Source: Crotophaga sulcirostris
Taxonomy: Eukaryota; Chordata; Aves; Cuculiformes; Crotophagidae
Direction: 5' to 3'
Assembly: GCA_013397455.1 (NCBI GenBank)
Contig: VYZB01000035.1
Span: 1,499,744-1,563,743 of the forward strand
Length of the DNA stretch: 64,000 bases
Under the pieces are notes generated by a model. That model saw nothing but the letters and a program-made list of their open reading frames with translations, ran no database searches and had not been told where the DNA came from. This document shows positions 14,067 to 27,300 of the stretch, piece after piece. The position numbers and the translations under genes are program-made. The first letter of the stretch is position 1, and the number at the start of each line of letters is the position of its first letter.

Positions 14067-14264
14067 TGCACTGTGAAGCTAGTGAGTGGAGTCCATGGAG
14101 CCCTTGCACAAAGAAAGGAAAAACATGTGGTTTCAAAAGAGGAAATGAAGTAAGGGTCAGAGAGATCGTACAACATCCGTCAGCAAGGGGCAATCCTTGC
14201 CCAGCTACAAGCGAGAGCAGAAAATGTATTGTACAAAGAAAGAGATGTCAGAAGGAAGGAAAAG
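14067..14264 (+). CDS. RSPO3: RSPO3 exon 4: thrombospondin type-1 domain
   Basis: This 198-base exon encodes the TSP type-1 domain, which in R-spondins binds heparan sulphate proteoglycans. It starts VHCEASEWSPWSPCTKKG and continues through KTCGFKRG to RKCIVQRKRCQKEGK. The WxxW pattern of the SEWSPWSPC segment is the family C-mannosylation motif, and six cysteines are in place. The exon starts with TG (split Val) and ends with one G of a split Gly codon, completed by GG at 38152. The donor GTACCA matches the consensus poorly after GT. Reading through it adds only a few residues before a stop at 14282-14284. Confidence 0.97.
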
Positions 14265-14416
14265 GTACCACGTTATCATCATAATATATGAGATTGGTAT
14301 TATGATTGTTTAATGATTCACATCTGAATTCCCAGGCCTTGATTGCAGGCTTCACCAAAGCTCCCATTGATGTGGTGTTCTTTGGGCTGGAGAGAACTGT
14401 GCCCTTGCCTGGAGTA

Positions 14417-14422
14417 AATAAA
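14417..14422 (+). promoter_or_regulatory. candidate intronic polyadenylation signal AATAAA
   Basis: A canonical AATAAA lies about 150 bases past the weak exon-4 donor. A GT-containing stretch (CTCTGTGTGATC) follows roughly 30 bases later. Its use would give a transcript ending inside intron 4. Such hexamers are common by chance, so this is only a candidate. Confidence 0.25.
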
Positions 14423-14815
14423 GTCCTAACGCTGCTCAAAAAATGCGCTCTGTGTGATCTAGAGAAGACAGGGTGGGCTGGATGGGAAGGCAAATTCTTT
14501 CTTGGTTCTGCTGAAACAGCTGCCAAGATGAGGGGTTGCATGTGGAGTTCAGAACAAAAAGATCCATCATAAAACATGTCATGGTGGCAATTGTTTTTTG
14601 GGTATCAGGCAGTCAAGTTTCATCCTTCACCCATGGGACTTCTCCCAACCAATTCCTGTTTCATACTTTCATACAGGTAAGACTATAACTCTTGCAATTG
14701 CAGTGCTGTGGCCTTTCTCCCACCTTGAACTCTTTATAATAGCTCTGGCTAAACAATGTGGCCTCACCTTCCATCTGCATCTGGCTCACGGAGTCCCAGA
14801 ATGGGAGAAAGACCA

Positions 14816-15266
14816 TGTAAGAGACGGGGGGCTTTGCACCCCCAGAGGCAGGTCAGAATATGCAGAGACAATGCAGTACAAGATCAGAAAACAGGACTTT
14901 ATTACCTTGCAATCTGCCTGGGGCTCCTCAACGACAACCGAATGGAGGTTCACAGCAATCGGGAGATGTTCATGGTGTCACTGAGCTTTGACCCATGGCG
15001 AGGAGCATAGGTTCTGGCATATCAGCTTTTATGTGTTAGGTGGATGCGTGTTCGCTCATGCAAGCAGTGGATTGGCCTAGCTATTATTCGTGTATTCGTA
15101 TGATTGGTGAAGAGTGAAACCAGGTGCATGATATTGTTTACATTCTAGCGGCTGGCTAGAGCAAAAATAAAGGTTTTTTGCAGCATGTTTTTGTACAAGA
15201 GTGTGGGAAGTCTGAACAATGTGGCTTGCCTATTCTCCTTGTAATTCTTCTGCACTGGCCCTTACA
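14816..15266 (-). mobile_element. solo LTR of an endogenous retrovirus, antisense to RSPO3
   Basis: A 451-base unit has matching ends TGTAAG...CTTACA, a 6-bp perfect terminal inverted repeat of the TG...CA kind. It is flanked on both sides by the same 5 bases, GACCA (14811-14815 and 15267-15271), an exact target-site duplication. On the minus strand the promoter signals come in LTR order: two CCAAT boxes (ATTGG on plus at 15103 and 15071), a TATA-like ATAAAA (plus 15027-15032) and AATAAA (plus 14898-14903) about 80 bases before the end. No internal viral sequence adjoins it, so it is best read as the product of LTR-LTR recombination. A 5-bp duplication fits several retrovirus classes; the family was not identified. 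Confidence 0.87.
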
Positions 15267-15582
15267 GACCACAACACTGCATGGCAGCCAAGGGAAACTC
15301 CACTTGATTTTGCCAAATAAGTAAGGGTGCCATCAGAACTGCCCTTCTGAGAGAGCCAGCTTGTTGGACTTATTCTCCATCACAGCACCTAGTGAATGGC
15401 ATCCCACGTTAAGAATGTGAGATGCTTGCTTAAGAAGTTTATGAAATAATAATAATTTATAAAAATTCTAACCAGCAGACATTGTAGTTCCATTGTTCCC
15501 TTTTTTTCCCTTCTTGAAGCAGGAAGTTACTTGCTTTGTCCCTGGTGTAGTTACTTTGGTTCGCATAGGAATGTCGACGGAA

Positions 15583-15659
15583 CATTTCCTTTTCCCTATC
15601 CCCACCATTCTCCCCATCTTTCCTATTCCTACATCCTTTCTATTTCCCTGTACCCCTCA
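15583..15659. repeat. pyrimidine-rich tract
   Basis: A stretch of nearly 80 bases is mostly C and T on the plus strand, mainly TTCC and CCCC runs. It lies in intron 4 between the solo LTR and the large CR1. No function is visible. Confidence 0.55.
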
Positions 15660-16321
15660 GAGTCAAAGCAGGGTTTCACCTCTCTTGAGGTTGAGTGGAA
15701 TGTGTGGAGCAGCTGCCCTCTGTGTGAACATGTGTGAGCTAGCATGAGATGCTGGTACCAAGCAGTAACATACTCTTTCATTGTTTAATGGTGGCTTGGG
15801 TTGTTGCAGATTACTTATAGAGTTTTTAAGGGGCCTTGGAACTTGTAATCCTTTTGATGGTTGGCTTGTTCCCTAGGGATGCACCTCATGAGAAGGGAAA
15901 TAGTATTACAAGGACAATTTTATGAACCAGATAGCTACAGCTGCCTACTCTCACTCAAGAACTGGCTAGATCTACTATCTATGGAAACTTGCGGGGCAAT
16001 TGTCACTTTCCTGAGGTTGGGTCAACCTCCTTGTGTCAGGCAGTGCCTTGAAGAGGCAGAGATGCGTATCTGCCTCACAGGAGCAGCCACTGCAAGCTAT
16101 TTATAGACTCTCTTTATGCACAAGGTCTATGTCCGAAGTGTCCATGCTTGCTTCTGCTTCTGCATAGTGGCTCAACTTGAAACACAGTCTCATTACCTCA
16201 CTGTAATTGGGGGAAAGGAGGTTTTTTTTTTTTCTTTCTATCAAAGCTAATTTTGCCAGAGCTGGAACATAGGACTGAACAGTAACTTTAGAACTGTGAA
16301 ACTATTTTATTGAAGTGATAA

Positions 16322-18396
16322 TCATAGAATCATATAATCATAGAATCATCTGATTGGAAAAGACTTTTGAGATCATTGAGAACATTTTAAACACCTCCAG
16401 GCATGGTGACTCAACCACCTCCCTGGGCAGCTGTGCCAGTGTCTGACCACCCTTTCAGTGAAGGAATTTTTCCTAATGTCTGAACATTCCCTGGTGCAAC
16501 CTGCAACCATTTCCTCTCATCCTATTGCCTGTCACTTTGGAGAAGAGGCCAACACTTGCCTCGCTACAACCTCCTTTCAGGCAGCTGTAGACAGTGATGA
16601 GGTCTCCTCTCAGCCTCCTCTTCTACAAGCTAAACAGTCCCAGTTCCCTCAGCCACTCCTCATAAGATTTTTTCTCCAGCCCCTTACCAGCCTCATTGCC
16701 CTTCTCTGGACATGCTCCAGCACCTCAACATCCTTCTTGTAGTGAGGGGCCCAAAACTGAACACAGTACTCGAGGTGCAGGCTGGCCACACTGTTTCTGA
16801 TACAGGCCAAGATGCCATTGGCCACCTGGGCACATATTCACCTGGCTGTCAACCAACACCCCCAGGTCCTTCTCTGACAGGCAGCTCCATTCTCCCCCAA
16901 GCCTGTAATGCTGCCTGGGCTTGTTGTGTCCCAAGTGCAGGACCCAGCACTTGGTCTTGTTGAACCACATCCCATTGGTCTCAGCCCATCAATCCAGCCT
17001 GTCCAATCCCTCCGCAGAGCCTCCCTTCCTTCAAGCAGATCAACACTGCCACCCATCTTAGTGTCATCTGCAAACTTATTAAGGGTACACTCAATCCACT
17101 CATCCAGATTGTTGATAATGATTTTGAACAGAACTGGACCCAGCACTGAGCCCTGGGGAACACCACTTGTGACCGGCCTCCAACTGAATTTAACTGAATT
17201 TAACTTTGCCACCAATCTTTGGGCCCGGTCATCCAGCCAGTTTTTTACCCAGCAAAGGGTGTGCCTGTCCAGGCCAATGGCAGCCAGTTTCTCAAGCAGA
17301 ATAATGTGAGAAACAGTGTCAAAGTACCAAAGTCTAAGTGCACCACATCCACAGCCTCTCCCTCATTCATTAAATGGGTAACCTTGTCATAGGAGATCAG
17401 GTTGATCTCTCAGGATCTGCTTTTCATAAAGCCATGTTGACTGGGTCTGATCACCTGGTTGTCCTGTGTGTGCTGTGTGATAGCATTCAAAATGACCTGC
17501 TCCATGACCTTCCCCCAGTACTGAGGTCAGACTGACAGGCCTGTAGTTCCCTGGATCCTCCCTCTGATCCTTCTTGTAAATGTGTGTAACATTTGCCAGT
17601 CTCGAATCAGTTGGAACTTCCCCAGTCAGCCAGGACTGCTGGTAGATGAGGGAAAGGGGTATGGCGAGGATCTCTGCCAGCTCCCTTAATACCCTTGGGT
17701 GGATCCCATCTGGTCCCATAGACTTGTGTGTGTCTAATTGGCCAAGAAGGTCTCCAGCCAAATCCTCTTGGATCATTGGAGCTTCACCCTCACTGTCTTC
17801 TGGCTCAGGAGGCTGAGTACCCAGAGAACACCTTCCTTACTATTAAAGACGGAGGCCAAGAAGGCATTAAGTACCTCAGCCTTATCCTCATCCCTGGTCA
17901 CTACTGTTCCCCCTGCATCCAGTAAAGGAGAGAGATTCTCCTTGGTCCTCCTATTGTTGTTAATATAATCGAAGAAACATTTTTTATTATCTTTCACTGA
18001 ACCAGCTAGTTGAATTTCTCATTGGGCTTTAGCCCTTCTAATTTTCTCTCTCCATGATCTCACCCTATCCTTGTAGTCCTCCTGTGATGCCTGTCCCCTC
18101 TTCCAAAGCTCATACACTTTCCTGTTCTTCCTGAGATTGATACAAAGCTCTCTGCTAAGCCAAGTTGCTTTTCTTCCCCACTAACTCATGGGGAGGGCCT
18201 GCTCTTGTGCTGTCAGGATTTCCTTCTTGAGGAGCCTCCAACCCTCTTGGGCTCCTTTGTCATTTAGAACTGCCTCCCACTGAACTTTATCAAGTCAACT
18301 AAAGTTCTAAACAGTTTGAAGTTTGTCCTCTGGAAGACCAAGGTGGCAGTTCCGCTGACCCCCCTCCTTAGTCCTCCTAGAACTGAGAATTCTATC
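16322..18396 (-). mobile_element. CR1 LINE, 5'-truncated, about 2.1 kb
   Basis: The left edge carries repeated ATCATAGAATCAT units, the reverse complement of the CR1 3' tail, so the element runs on the minus strand. The body continues through the CR1 3' region and back into the reverse-transcriptase part of ORF2. Homology fades near 18396, so the 5' half of a full CR1 (about 4.5 kb) is missing, as is usual for this family. The reading frame is broken several times. It is the longest transposon in the window. Confidence 0.93.
16838..17997 (-). pseudogene. decayed CR1 ORF2 reverse transcriptase
   Basis: Broken minus-strand frames in the large CR1 keep reverse-transcriptase landmarks in the right order. 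At 17387-17776 there is a GPDGIHPRVL-type segment followed by DPGNYRPVSLTS. At 16838-17215 there is [13 protein letters not shown] and then the palm motif FADD in [10 protein letters not shown], which carries the catalytic aspartates. At 17773-17997 lies the linker upstream of the polymerase. The pieces are in different frames with premature stops, so no active enzyme can be made. In life this protein copied LINE RNA at the target site. Confidence 0.92.
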
Positions 18397-21300
18397 ATTA
18401 TATAATAATGATGTCATGTATTTGCTTGTGGCAATTTGACAGTCTCTTCAGATTGGACAAGACATTTCTCTCTGAGAAATGCCTGTTCCTCCTGTGTAGT
18501 AAGTACTTTAAAAGAAACTCCTCACGTATTTTACTGTCAATTCTTTATTTGTCAATTCTTATTTTAATGGATCTGAGCCAAACCATATTTGAAAAAAAAA
18601 TGTGTACCACAAGAATTCTTTCACAATCATCAATCTTTTTCTTTCTCTTTTTTTTCTGCAATGTGCTTATAAGTGTTCTTTTCTTCCTTTTGAGCAAGTC
18701 ACAGACTATATTCTAGCTTGTTTTACCCTCAGTAGACAATTCCTTTGAAACCAATACAGGCAGATGGAACCTATATTCCAATTCTACCCTTGGAATTTGC
18801 ATGTGTATGTCTGAGAGCCTTTTTTTTTTAATTTTCTGAAATCCACCACTATATAATCCTCTGTAACAGTAGCCACAAAAGCCTGTCCCACTAACTTTCA
18901 TACACCTTCACAGGCATATGAACTTAAAATAAAAAAAATATATTCTTAATAAACCTGAGAAATTTCACACATAAAACATTAGGCTAAAACAGCTTTAAAG
19001 GATGGATTATGGTGACACAAGCCAGGAAATAGAGAATTAAGCTAAAAGTTTTCCTTCTGTTTCTACTGAAATGTGGAAAGGAAGCTTTCCAACTTAATCT
19101 CCAGGCAACTTATCTTCCCAGCTGCCATTGTCCCTTATTACACAGAGAGAAACTTCTATCCCCCTTTGAACAATAGAGTAATTGCATGAGAAACCAAGCT
19201 AGGCTCATTCTTATAGCTAGCTGCATCCAGTCAGTGAATGCAGAAGGAGATAATAACAGAAACACCTTGGGAAAGGGAAGGGAAAGTAAATATGTTTGCA
19301 TTTACTGCTAAGAAATATTCTAAATACTCTATTGTATTGTATGACTCCCCAGTACTGTTCAGGCATTGCTTTGGAGCGTAGCTTCCATGGCATCAGCTTT
19401 TGAAGTCTAGCAGCAGACCCAGCAGTTGCCAACAGTGCTGCTAATCTTTTCTCCACAGCCACAAGGAGTGAGTTAGCTTGGTCGGCCTCTGCTGTTTCCA
19501 TCAGACGCCTGTGGCCAAGGGAGTTAGGATAAAGACCACATGATGACGGGATACGCTCGTCACAGATTCATAGATGCCTCAATGACTTTGCTCAAGAAGT
19601 TGAGATCAGAGACAGGATGTTAGTCAGTTCAGATGCTGCTGTTGCACAGAGGCAAGGACATGCTTCTGGAACAGCTCTGCCAAACAAGATAAAATGGATG
19701 AAGAGACTTTTGTTGTTCTTTCCATCTGCTGGTGTGTCATTAAAGCTGGTGAGACCCATTACAACCCTTTTTTTTCCCTCACTGGATATAAAACGAAGCT
19801 TTACTGGGAGAAGGTGCTAATATTTTCAGAATGAACACAAGCAAATGGGAATAATGGGGATACAAATAGCTCGACTAGCCTAAAGGTACTTCCTACTCAT
19901 TTTAGCACTAAATTAGTTGATCCCACTGTGTTCTGACACAACAATTCCCATATGTTTCATATATAGACTCCTTTTATAGTTCAGTCCCATCCAAACCTCA
20001 TTATAATTTATTTCATAATTCTCCTCTTCCATTCCCATGATGATGATCTTTTCTTGTCTGCATTTCTATATGATTTTATCTTCCAGTTTCTTCTTCTTCC
20101 TTTCTCCTTTGGTTTTGTTTTCCCAATACAGTTCACTTTCACTCTTACCTTTCCACACTTAATATCTTCTTGGCTTCTTTCTTTCATTGATAGACATACT
20201 TTAAGAGTCAAGTGTTTCCTGTAACCATGTCTACAAATGGTAAACGCATTTTTAGATGTACTGGAAAAGCACAGCTTGCAGAGCTTGGCAAACATTGCAA
20301 ATTATCCATCAATATTATATTTGCCTTAATTAATGCGCTCTGATCAAACAGAACTACTATCTGCAAATGTGTAACATTGATTTTTACTGGCCAAAAGACA
20401 AATATCAGAACTGCATGCAAAAGTATCTGTAGGGAAGAAACTGCATGTTTTCATGCACAAGTAATTATGACAGGAAGAGAACATTTACCATATGACTTTC
20501 TGTTGCGACCCAACTAAACCCTCCATAGAGCAGACGGTTTTAAGTGCTTTCAGAAAACACATTCTGATCAGTTTGAAGAGACAGAAAACACCCACCAAAA
20601 GATGAAGCGCATAGTTATGAACAAAGAAGACATCTTAGAAAGCTTGGTATTATGCAAGCCAAGAGACAGGCTACACTGGTTACACAGTTGTATTGTTGTA
20701 AACACTTCGATTGCTGCTTATTTATACATTGATTCATTTGCATGCTGGTGGCAGATGTTCAAAGAAAAGCACCAATTCTAACTGCATCCAGTTCTGTACA
20801 AACACAAACAAAAGAAAGCTCCTGTTTCAAACAGACAAAAATTCAAGTATTAGATGTGAAAAGATGATGGGATGAATGTAGAGTAGCATATTTCATTTTC
20901 ATTGTGGAGTATAGGAACAGTCACCTTCCACATTCTGAAAGCAGGACATTGTTATGAAAGGAAGAGCAGCAATTTTAGTCAAAATTCACAAAACTGCAGC
21001 TCCCTGTAAGCAAGGTAATGTTGTCAGTTAATGGTTTGTATTGTAAGGAGAATACAGATATTATGCTGTGATGGTTATTTTAGTGTGTAGCAAGAATAAG
21101 GGAGACAGCAGTGTCTTTGAGATGAGGAGCTGAATTCTAGATGTGAACTGGTGAATAGAAGGGAACCAAGGGAACAGGACTTGTTGTTGAGCAGTTTTAA
21201 TGAGGAACTGCATATATTTTAGGGAGATAAAGTAGAAAAAATGCTTCTATCCTGTACTGTGTACATCTGAATATAAAAATCCAAGTTTGAGTTGAATAGC

Positions 21301-24300
21301 TTAGAGAACTGAGACTCAGGTCATCACTGCTGTTTCTTTGAACTAGTTCCTCCACCCCTTATTGCTATATGTCCACATAACACTTCAAACATATTTATCA
21401 GATCATGTCTGAAAATGTCTTCAGTTGGCTATGGTGTAAGAAAGGAATCCTATCAGGCATCCATCGCATTTCCAAAACCACCACTCAGCTAAAAATCCCA
21501 AGCCATTGAACAAGAATTTACTTTAGCTGAAAACAATCTAACTTAATACTAACAAACTTAAAATATTATGCAATAAACTAATTTCACTCACTTACTTAAC
21601 TTAAGCTCATTGAGTTACCCACCCTAATGTACATGCACTGATGCTATATGGATCCGTGTAACAACAGAGCAGAGAGGGCTCTGGAGTCTAAACTAAATTG
21701 CCCCTTTAGCGTTCTCACAAAGAAAAGTTTCTGCAGTTAATCTCTGGTTCAGGTCCACAGATTTACTTAACAGTCAGATATGCTGTCTGTGGCAAAATGG
21801 AGAAAGAAAAAGAGAGCTCATCTAAAATAGAAGATGTGTAAGTTGCACTACATTTTAAAAATGTGCATGGAAGGTGCAGCAGTGAAGGAAGACATTCTAA
21901 ATCAGTGGGACTTTGACCACTTCTTGTACAGGTTTTTGGACTGTGCCACATAAAAACTTATTAAAAGGTGAATTGCCCTTTACAGAACAAGCCATGAAGT
22001 CCCTACCCACGCCACATATTAAAGATAAAAGTCTCTTCCCAGGGCAGTGGAGGCCCACGTCAGTCCACTAATTCCTCAGTGTATTATATTTAAATAATTT
22101 TTTTCTAGTTAATAAAAAAAGGAATTAGGGGAAATTCTGGATATTTTTAGTACTCAGTATTTTTACTTAATCACATCTAAGCCCTTAGCATAGCTACATG
22201 GGAAAGTAAGATATTTCAATCACAGCTCATCCTAAAAGTCACATCATCTCCTTCATGTATAGCTTGGTGGCATTTAAAACAAGAGGGCTGGAGCATGTGA
22301 GCCAGAGAGACATCACAGTGCACAGTTTGCTCATGTAACTGTGAGAGATGGGGTGTCCTGTGTGAAGGTCACTAGTGTGGTTATGGTTAATGACCTTACT
22401 CCATGGTGGGTCACAAGACTTCTGAAGCCTCAAAATGAACACAAAGCTAATTACTGCATCCCTGTGTTTACATACTGCGTACGCCAATGGGTCATAACTC
22501 TGGCCTTTGCAAGCCTGAGTTACTATAATTGAGGAATCTGTCTTGTGAAGAGTTTGGTTGTTTATTTTGTGTTTGTTGCTGCCAAGAGGACCTCTCATTT
22601 CCTTTCCTTGCAGGGGTTTTGACTCTTTAACTTTAACACATTTCCAGCCACCAAGAGTAGGGCTGCTGAGGCTGGGAATCCACTACTTGCAATATGAAGT
22701 GAAACGGCATCCTGCAGACACCTTGAGCAAGGCAGGGCACAGACAGCACAGGGCTGTCCACTACCACGGGCTGGCAGCCAGGGGTGCAATCCAGAAAAGG
22801 GATCTGAGTGAGAAGGGTTAAGATAGGGAAAAGATGACTGCTATGAGTCAGAGAGATTTGTGAATCCAACATAGCTAATAGCAGAGGATGCCCTGGGTCT
22901 ACAATTCAGCGGATTAAAAGGCAGGAAAAAGCCATTTTTAAACTTTAATCATTGCATTTTCAAAATTTAATCACAGTTAGGCAGTTTTGAAAGTCTTAGT
23001 AGGTTACTGTCTTCAGAGACCTTAAATTCTGAACTAATTAACAGTAATACTGCATTTTACTACAAGTGTGTTTATTTTGCTTGTGTTAGCATGAACATTA
23101 AATTCTCATCACACCTCTCCATTCTGACAGACAATTATACACTATGCAAGCAGGTAATACATACACACTGTGCACTTCTGCACAGGTCGTACTATATACA
23201 TATGCACACACTGTGCACTCGTGTACCTTGCCAAGGCTGTATTCTGTGAATAATATGCATCTCTACAAACAGTAAGACTTAAAAGAGTTCTGGCCATACA
23301 CCAACCTGTCAGACCTTCAGGTATCAAAACCGGTTTTAGCCTCACGGGGCACTGGGTTGACACTGTCTCTGTACTCCTTGGGATACGTTCTCCTCTCCTG
23401 CTGCCAGCTCCTCTCCTGCCACCTCCTGTCTGCTCCCTGCCCTGGGGGTCTGGGAGCTGCAGGGAAGTCTCTCAGCTGCCCTGGTCCTCTGGAGCGTGCT
23501 ATAAAAATGTGCTGGACATGCTGCTGGTAAATGGCATCAGCCTCATATTAACGGAAATGGTGTCAAAGTTGAGAAAGAAGTGTGTGGTCAATTGCTCCCA
23601 TAAGGGAAGTGAATCAGAAAAAAGCTGATTGCATTCTTCTATTAAAAAGTGACCGATGTGAGAGCTTTTCTCCTCAGATTGCTAAACCAAATAAGGGATA
23701 GAAATCAGCTCTTTTTCTGATCTTCCCTTCTTGTGCCTCCTTGTGCTCCAGAATTGGCTGGCTGAGTATCTTTTAGAGGCCTAAGCTCTGTAGGAAAAAC
23801 AGGAGGGAATGCAAACCTCTCACAAACCCTTCTTCCACCCCCTTCCAAAGTACCCATCAGGTATTCATTCAGCACCAAATTTCCAGCACCTGCTTAAAAT
23901 CTTCCCTCTTGAATAAAAATGTTTGGAATTGAGAGGAGCAGCTCCAACTTTATTCACAGTTACGTCTATACTGCTAAAGAAAAGCAGCCAAAGGTCCACT
24001 CCTTGGTCCATAAGGCCAAGGGCCACCTTCTGGCTTGCATCCAAATCAGCTGGGGCTATTCCTCCAGTAGCAGATTTGACTGGGGGAAGGGGGATGGCTG
24101 TTTCAGATCATAGTGCTAAAACAAACTACCAGTTATGCTGTACAGACACATAGGGGTCTGCCTGGTCTCTGGCCTTCTTTCCTGGTACAGATGCACTTTA
24201 CTTATTCGTGGCACCTTCCACTTCAGCGACATCAAACTGTCACGTTTTGAGGAGAGGCAAATAGGAAACTGCGGGTAATCTTTCCTCTCAACACAGGGCA

Positions 24301-27300
24301 GAGATCATGCGCTAAAAAGCAGAGTATCATCCTGTCTTACCCATATCACTTCATTGTCCTGCCTGCACATCCTTACCTGTCCATCTCTCAGTATTGGTCT
24401 ATCATTTCTTGCAGACAATGCTTCCAAAGTCCTTGCCCTTATTTATAGTGCTTTAAGGTGCTCTTTCAAAGGGAGGGACATGTTTGCCACAGTTGGAAGA
24501 GGAAATTAGCTTCTTCCAGAGTGTGTGCCACAGAAGATCTCTTGACAACTTATTTCTCTTGACTCTCCAGAAGACCACAGCAATCTGTTTTCTCACCTTT
24601 GGGCAATGGCGAAGGGAAGTGGCTGCTGGCGGCAGGGCTCACCCAGCCCTTGCCACCTGGAGATCTAAACCCCTTTCTATTCTGGTCCGTGTGTCCTGGA
24701 AAGAAGAACAAATACAAGAGAGAAGGTTGCTAGTACATCTATCAAACCTAGTCCAAGAATGTAAAACATTTGGGGTATGTGAGCTACAGAGCAAATCAGG
24801 CAGTGAATGTTTCAAGCCTAATAGTGACACATGCAGCACTGTTTAATCAGCTAAATCCTGGGCTGTGGAACACTTCCATGTATAGCAATGCTGTTATAAC
24901 ACTGCCAATCATGGACAGTAATGGCACTCATTCACTAATGTATTATAGCTGCCCTTCTTTTAAAGGATCTGATCCAAGATCCATTGAAATCTCATTGACT
25001 TCAGAATACTTTGGATCTAGCCATCAAGAAGGGATTTTCAGCATTCCTTTGTAACAAAGTGAAAACAGAGGAGCACTTTTTGGCTGCTGTTTCTCCTCAT
25101 CTTACTGGATATTTGTCTGTTCTTCTCCACCCAGGCAGCTCTGTTTGCTTTTCCCCACCCAGGTCTCTGCATCTCCAGTCTCTTCTCAGCTCACTCTCCC
25201 TGCCAGCTCTGACACCTGATGTAGCCTTTGGTCTGCTTAGGCTGCCACCTCCCAGCTCTCCTCCAACCCTAGAGCTTTGAAAAAGAAAACACTACCACAA
25301 CTTTCCTCTACAAAGGTCCAAAGGAGCTTCAGAGCATTCCCAATGAGATGATAGCATCCAATGTTGTTATCGGAGATAGTAAAGATCAGGAGAGAGTTTG
25401 TGGGAATCTCCATCATGGAAGATTTTGAAGGAGGTTAGACAAACAACCATCAGGGACAGTCTAAGTATAGAAGTTTAGCTTCATAGTCTAGTAAGGAACT
25501 GGATAATGCTTTGATAAGCATTTCTAAAATTGCTACAAAATTTCAATAAAGTTTTTTCTTGCCTGTTTCCCTCTGTAAGACTTCCACAGAGAAACAGCAT
25601 ACTGAACATTTATAGAGCACAAATACAAGTATCTCTGTCCATTGACATCAAAGCCTCCTGCTGTCTTCACCAAGCTCAGACTTTTATTTGGGTCTGAGTC
25701 AAGGAACTGAAACCAACTTTCTTTTCATTTTGTCCAGTTTAGTCATTTGCATTGCTGAGATATCTGTTCATGTTCCTGTTTGCATGCATCAGCTTTGAAT
25801 CATTATTACAGGAAGAGTACAGGGCTGGATTTTCTTACAGAAAATTTCAGTGAACTTGTTACACTAATATATCAAAGATATAAGCTAGCACCTTCCTGTC
25901 AGTGAAGCTATGTATATTCTAAGAGGCCTGAAAAGATATAAACTAATTTTAAGGATCGATGCAAATACAAATATTTGTTGAAGTAAATTTGCAGTGGCAA
26001 AAAATTAAAAGAAAGAAAAAAATACACATTTATCATTTAAGGATGCCATTGCCACACAAACTTGAGAAAAAGCATTTCCTAAATTTTCTATTTTTAGTTC
26101 CTCAAAATCCGAAGTGGTAGTAAAATAATAAACCAGTGGTCCATGAGTGAAACATATACAGGAGGATATTAAGGTTATCATTTAACAATTAGCTGTGGGG
26201 ATTTTTTTGTTCTTGTTGTTTATCACTAAAATGACCCGGTAATGAAATTTCTCAATTCTAATCTAAACCTCCTCAATATCTACGGCACACAGTAGCCCCA
26301 GTATAAAGATTTACAGATACAGTTATGTCTCTGCTTTGTTCTTAAGCATGTATTTACTTCTGCCCATTTGCTTTCTGAAATTCTCTCTCTCATTTGTCAT
26401 CTGAAGAACTCCATTTAAAAGGAAAACAGGCTTCAGACATGAAACACAGCTACATTCCTGAAACATGAGATGAACAACCTTTAATTCACGCAACCTTTCA
26501 TTTACAGTAATGTTTAATGGATGGACCAGTTTCATTATGGACAATGCCTCTCCCTGTCATTAGCCTGCAGAAAGGTCTAAAACTCCTAAGTATTTAAAGG
26601 AACATGGTTTCAGGCTCTGTACTCTTCTCCTTCCCTCCCTCTGTTCCCCTCCTCCCTATCACCCTTTCTGACCGCCCTTGTTCTAAGTGCATAATCTAAA
26701 CGCTGTACTCTGCAAATTGCACTTATTGTTGGCTTCAAGCTTCGAAGGACCCTTCTGAACACTTTTTATACAAACCCTAACAAGGTCAGAGTTGGAAAAA
26801 TCTCAGCTGGTGGACTTGGATCTCATGAGCTAGTGACCATTTATAATTAATACTAATGAATGGCAGAAGACAGATGTTTATTGCTTAAGTAGAAATGTGC
26901 ATTGCTAAGGCAAAAGGATTTATTTTAAATCCAGAGGAACTTACTTTATTTCTTGTACGGACGTGGGTGGTGGGAGGGAATGCCAGTGGGTGATCCAGTC
27001 CCTGCTACCTTTAAGCATGAGCAAGGAAATGGTGGTCTCTAAAGAAGGATCCTGAACTCTCTATTTGATGGAAGCATGATGTTTTGTTCTTCAAAACACT
27101 AACTGAAGTAAGGAGGACTCTGCCCTCTTCAGTGTCTCTGATTTGCACCAGTAGTGGTTTTTATCCATAGATCCCAAAGCACTTATAAATATTAAGGAAA
27201 TCTTATCTCCATTTTACAGTTGTAGAACCTGAGAAAGTCATATGAAAACTGTATTATAAAGAAAAAGTTCATCACTGAGATGTAGGATCACATTCTCAGC

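Noticed and set aside
14598..15010. Open frames of 84-128 codons near the solo LTR
   Set aside because: They overlap LTR sequence, have no recognisable motif, and no retroviral gag, pol or env sequence adjoins the LTR.
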